Positions 59,815 through 64,000 of a stretch of DNA of 64,000 nt are shown here, one piece after another. Origin of the DNA: Anaeramoeba flamelloides. Its lineage: Eukaryota > Metamonada > Anaeramoebidae. The stretch lies in contig JANTQA010000023.1 in assembly GCA_027625915.1 (NCBI GenBank), forward strand, positions 3,472,001-3,536,000. The letters run 5' to 3'. The stretch's first letter is position 1. Each line of letters begins with the position of its first letter. The translations under genes and the position numbers were made by a program. The notes beneath the pieces are model-generated. The model saw only the letters and a list, made by a program, of their open reading frames with translations. It searched no databases and was not told the origin of the DNA.

Positions 59815-60254
59815 AACCATTGTGGAAAAAAAGTGAAACAGGAAAAAAAGTAAAACGTGGTTTTTTATTGGGAACCTTGCTGAAAATTCAAAGTAGAATC
59901 AATTAAAAAAAGAATAAATAAATAAATAAAGACAAAATGAAGTATTGGCCACAATAACAGTTTTTTGTAATACTATCTTTTGGTATCTGGGCTTTCTTTG
60001 ATTGATCAATTATTAAAAATTTGTTCTAAAAATTCGACTCTTTTTGGGATCTCCAAAACCACATCAACAATTTCAATAAATCAAGTAGATTTAAATTGTA
60101 TTTGTTGGTTTGATTGAAAATAATATAATGGGTTATTATTTGAAGTTAATTGGTTTCTTCTATTTATTGATTTTACTTTTCATTTTACAGTAATGTTCCG
60201 AATTAAAAACCAAGTTTTACTTTTTTTCATGTTTCACTTTTTTTCCATAACGGC
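59815..60254. mobile_element. Element G, uninterrupted copy
   Basis: Left end AACCATTGTGGAAAAAAAGTG, then AAACAGG. Right end TTTCACTTTTTTTCCATAACG, then GC. The interior contains TACTATCTTTTGGTATCTGG and GGGATCTCCAAAACC, also found at 13570-13670. 440 bp, no coding capacity. Confidence 0.8.
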
Positions 60255-61775
60255 AAATCGAAATATCCTTAGAGATCTCAAAAAAAGTAAATTAAATAAT
60301 AATTTGTCTTTTTCAATATTCTACTTTTGAAAAGAGAATTACTTATTTTATTGTATTTTTTATCAAAACACCCTTTTTAATAAATGATGTAATAATAATT
60401 ATTAATAAAAAAATTTCAAGAAGAAATGTGCTAATTTTTTATTAATAAACCCCTTTTCACATAAAAGGGTAAATAAAATTTCATGAATTATTCATAATTG
60501 AATCAAATTAAATTTAGTATCATTCTTAGATTTAAGATACCTTTTAAAACATAAAAAAAAAACACTCAACTGAATCTTTAAAACCCATTAAAACAAAACT
60601 ATAAAAATTAAAATCAGATATTTTAAAAATTGATGTGACCTTTTATTTGAAATGAGAAATCTTGTTTTATATAAAAGTATGAAAAAAAAAAAAAATAATA
60701 AAATCAATAAAAAGCTTTGAACACTGTGAATTTGGAAAACGTTCTTAACCCATCAAAATTTTATTATTTAAAGTTCCAATTTTCAAGATAAAGCTGCTCT
60801 TAATCTAGGTATTCTGTTGTGATTGTTTTTTTTTTTTCTTTATTATCTCTTTTTTGTTACATGTATCAAACCAATAATTGTGTTTCCCAATTCCTAAATA
60901 TAGTTCATTCGAAATCAAACTTATACTACTTCCTTTTTTATACTAGTAGATTATTTCCAAATTAATTTCTTCCTATCTTGTTTTTTTTTTATTGTCCAAC
61001 TGTTCAATATCCATTTATAAAAAAACAATAAATGAAAAAATTAATAATTAAAATGAAAATCACCAATAAGTTCTTATCTTCTTCACATTCAAATTTAATT
61101 ATATTGATGATTTGAAAAATACCCTATTTTGTTTGAACAGGAGTTTAAATTTTTATTTAATAGTTTAAAAGATTTTAAAAAACAATTGGTTTTATTGGCT
61201 TTTATTTCAGTATAATTAAAGTAATTTTTTGTTAATTAATTTAATTTATTTTTATCTTTGTAGAAATGTTTTAATAACTTATATAGTATTAATTAAATAA
61301 TAAACCAAGTTTTTTTATGATTTTTACAAAAAACATCTAACATATTATCAAGATAATTCTTCGAAATTTCCACAAATAAAAATATATCCTAATTTCGAAC
61401 TTTATACTATTTTTAATTTTATACAAAACCCTTTTGAAAATAGTAACTCAAATTTAACCCAATAATATAAAAAAATATATCCAAATAATAAAATCAAACA
61501 ATAAAATTTTCTATTAACTAACCTATCTTTAAAATTCATTATTCTGTTTCTTATAAAAAATCCATCAATTCATAAAAAATATTCTTTTGAACGATTAGAA
61601 GATTAATTACTCATTTTTATTTTGATATAAACCAATTTTAATATAAGTAGAAAATCATTCACCATAGTGAGGTTCTATTATATACGATTTAAATTCCAAA
61701 GCATGTTATTGGTCTTCCTATCAGTATTAACAATTACTTCCAATTGAATACTTTGTAACCTACCAAGTAATTTTA

Positions 61776-62222
61776 CAGTCTTTCCAAGGCTACCATAAAA
61801 TTCTAAATAAAACACAATTGATTTTTCTTTTCAGATTTTCTATTTTCAAAAAATTTTGAAATAAGAGTCATTATTCAAAAAAAAATTGTAATAAATGAGC
61901 TATTATTTAAAATTTTGAAACATTAAAAAAAGAAATTTTCAAGATTCATGAAGCACTTTAAAATATTGTTCAAAAAAGGTAAATTTATAAAGATCAGTCA
62001 ATATTGATATTTTTTGGGGCTCTTTTAGACCAATAATTTTTAAGTTTCATGTGATCTTGAATTTTATATTTGGTGTTTCCAAAAATTTGAATAATAGCTC
62101 ATTTATTACAATTTTTTTTTGAATAATGACTCTTATTTCCGAATTTTTTGAAAATAGAAAATCTGAATAGAAAAATCAATTGTGTTTTATTTAGAATTTT
62201 ATGGTAGCCTTGGAATGACTGT
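61776..62222. mobile_element. Family c palindromic TIR element, copy 2
   Basis: The end CAGTCTTTCCAAGGCTACC is mirrored by GGTAGCCTTGGAATGACTG. The inner halves pair through AATAATAGCTCATTTATTAC and its complement. TA flanks both ends. 447 bp, non-coding. It shares its terminal 19 bp with 47513-47910 but not its interior. Confidence 0.85.
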
Positions 62223-64000
62223 AACAGATTTTAAAATTAGATAAATAATTATTTGATCGATTCAAAGATTAAAAAAATCAATTTTGAAAAAAAAATGAAA
62301 AAAAAGATATTAAAGTTGTGATCAGATCAAAAGTTAAATTTATTTTCTTTTTTAGTACCAATTAGCCTACTGATTCAACATTTACATCAACAAAACTTCC
62401 CAATTAACAGGCAAACATTTAACCCCAACTTATTATCATATTAGAGTTACCATATATAGAAAATGCCTCTAAAATAATAGGTACCACGGAATGAATTCTA
62501 TTTTTTTTTAATTCTCCCCCATTAAAAAAAAAAACACCTGCTATAATCTTTTTTCTTTAAAACCCAGTTGAAATTCAAAAGATTATGCAAAAAGTTTCGA
62601 AAAAAATTAAGGATCTTAAGATTGTTTACCATTTACATCTTTTTTTTTTTGAACCTGTACATATTACTCTGTTAAAATTTGTGGGTAAGTTTAATTAGTA
62701 TGAGAATCATATACAATAAGCTAACAATTTCACTATTTTATACATAGAAAATTAGTCTGGAAACTATCTTTTATGAAAACTTTTTGTTTTGTTTGATTTT
62801 TCGTATTTAAAGTTCATTACTTAAAATGAACATTTATCAAAAAAAAAAATTCTAATACAAAATAAAATGCCACAATAGAATAATGCAATAAAAACAAAAA
62901 GTCCTTCCTTGAACATTTCTCAAAGCAGATAAAACAATTCAACTTAACATTCTAATTTATACATTTAATTATATATATATAAACAATTAATAAATTATTT
63001 TTAAACAAGTACTTTGAATACTAAAAAGTAACTTGAGCACAAACCCAAGGTAAAATATGCTGTTTTCTTATCTTCTTGAAAAATGTTAAAATGTGAAAAT
63101 TTTGACTTTTGTGTTAGTTACTACCTTAATTTTTCGATATAATATATTTGAAATAATGGTATTTGAAATGTAAATAGGAAATATTTATAGCTGTTTATCT
63201 TTTTTTTTTTTATTATTCTGGAATTCCTTTCATTTAGATTTTTTTACTGATATATATATCGACATTAAAATAATCAAACAAATAAACATATACCATTAAT
63301 TAAAACCATTTCTGCGAGTTTTATCTTTGCAAAAAAAGGAAAATAGCAACATAAAGTCAAAATTTAGGTACTATCTATTCTTCAAATACACATATGAACT
63401 ATTTTTCTCCCCCTTTTCTAACTCTTTAACAAATCACAGTTTTACATGGCTATTTCAAAAGTTGTCCCTTATGTGAAACAATTTGAACAATAAATAGAAA
63501 AATTTAAAGACTCATCTTTTAAATCCGTTTTCATTAAGGATAATTTTCAGAAAGTCATATAAAAAAAAACACCAATGTTTTAAATGCTCAAAAAGTGATT
63601 TCTTAATACTGTTATTCACCAATTAATAAATAAAAATTTTTATTTTAATTTCCAAAATGAATAGCAATTATTGTGCTACAATCAAATTAGCAGAGTAAAA
63701 ATTCTGTTTTATAGTTAACATAAGGAAGTTTAATTAAATGTCTAAAAAGATCATTTCTAAATGATATTGTAAAGATCTTTGGGTTTAATTTCAACTTATA
63801 AACCAGAAAAATATTTTGGGAATGTGAACTAAAAATTTTCATTTTTTAATTGGAAAATAATAGTATTTTAAGTTTTTTTCAAAAAATTTGATTATTCCAA
63901 AAACTAAAAAACTTTTCCAATTCATGTACCAAAACCAGCGCTTTTTACACAGGAAACGTGTGGGTATTCTAATAGCAAAGATAACAATTTATTAAACAAA

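Larger units (their letters stand above)
59246..64000. other. Gene-free right end
   Basis: Two inverted-repeat elements are recognised (59815-60254 and 61776-62222). The rest has only very short open frames and A/T runs. No RNA gene found. Confidence 0.55.

Noticed and set aside
1-64000. Virus-derived or LTR-type elements
   Set aside because: I saw no capsid, integrase, reverse transcriptase or LTR pair; all recognised elements are short inverted-repeat types, one Tc1/mariner relic and the small element E.

Overview
The window looks like nuclear DNA of a free-living, probably amoeboid protist. It is extremely A+T-rich, uses the standard genetic code, and its genes carry GT-AG introns. The genes encode signalling and scaffold families that are large in amoebae: PAS, PLAC8, RhoGEF with WW domains, tandem SPRY, kelch-BTB and an E2F-like winged helix. 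The protein style (K/E- and D-rich low complexity, kelch+BTB, RhoGEF+WW) reminds me of Anaeramoeba. That placement is inference from style; no marker here fixes the taxon.

Layout. 1-635: 5' part of a minus-strand PAS-domain gene running off the left edge. 0.64-4.6 kb: gene-free repeats. 4.6-18.9 kb: one giant imperfect palindrome, each arm carrying a base-identical tRNA-Pro(UGG), with later elements nested in both arms. 19.3-20.2 kb: a small PLAC8-family gene. 21.7-26.3 kb: a RhoGEF (DH-PH-coil-WW-WW). 26.3-33.1 kb: gene-free, with a broken Tc1/mariner transposase and several small elements. 33.1-38.0 kb: a PUF60/U2AF-like splicing factor (RRM-RRM-UHM). 41.8-47.2 kb: a triple-SPRY protein with a long Asp/Glu tract. 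51.2-53.0 kb: a kelch-BTB-BTB protein. 55.9-58.2 kb (minus): an E2F-like DNA-binding protein. The rest to 64 kb is repeat-rich and gene-poor.

Three genes (RhoGEF, PUF60-like, SPRY) each contain one 2.9-3.2 kb intron. These introns are found by phase-compatible joins that restore interrupted domains, and all are packed with short inverted-repeat elements. At least seven families of short, apparently non-autonomous elements recur, several flanked by TA, and a degenerate Tc1/mariner transposase offers a candidate source lineage.

The most unusual structure is a family of about eight modular palindromic arrays. They are built from a few roughly 40-60 bp units in either orientation, separated by TAGG/CCTA joints, and bounded at several loci by a CTCTACGGCAC-type end. 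Module content differs between homologous copies: between the two arms of the palindrome, and between two introns that share a duplicated segment. I know of no described element with this organisation.
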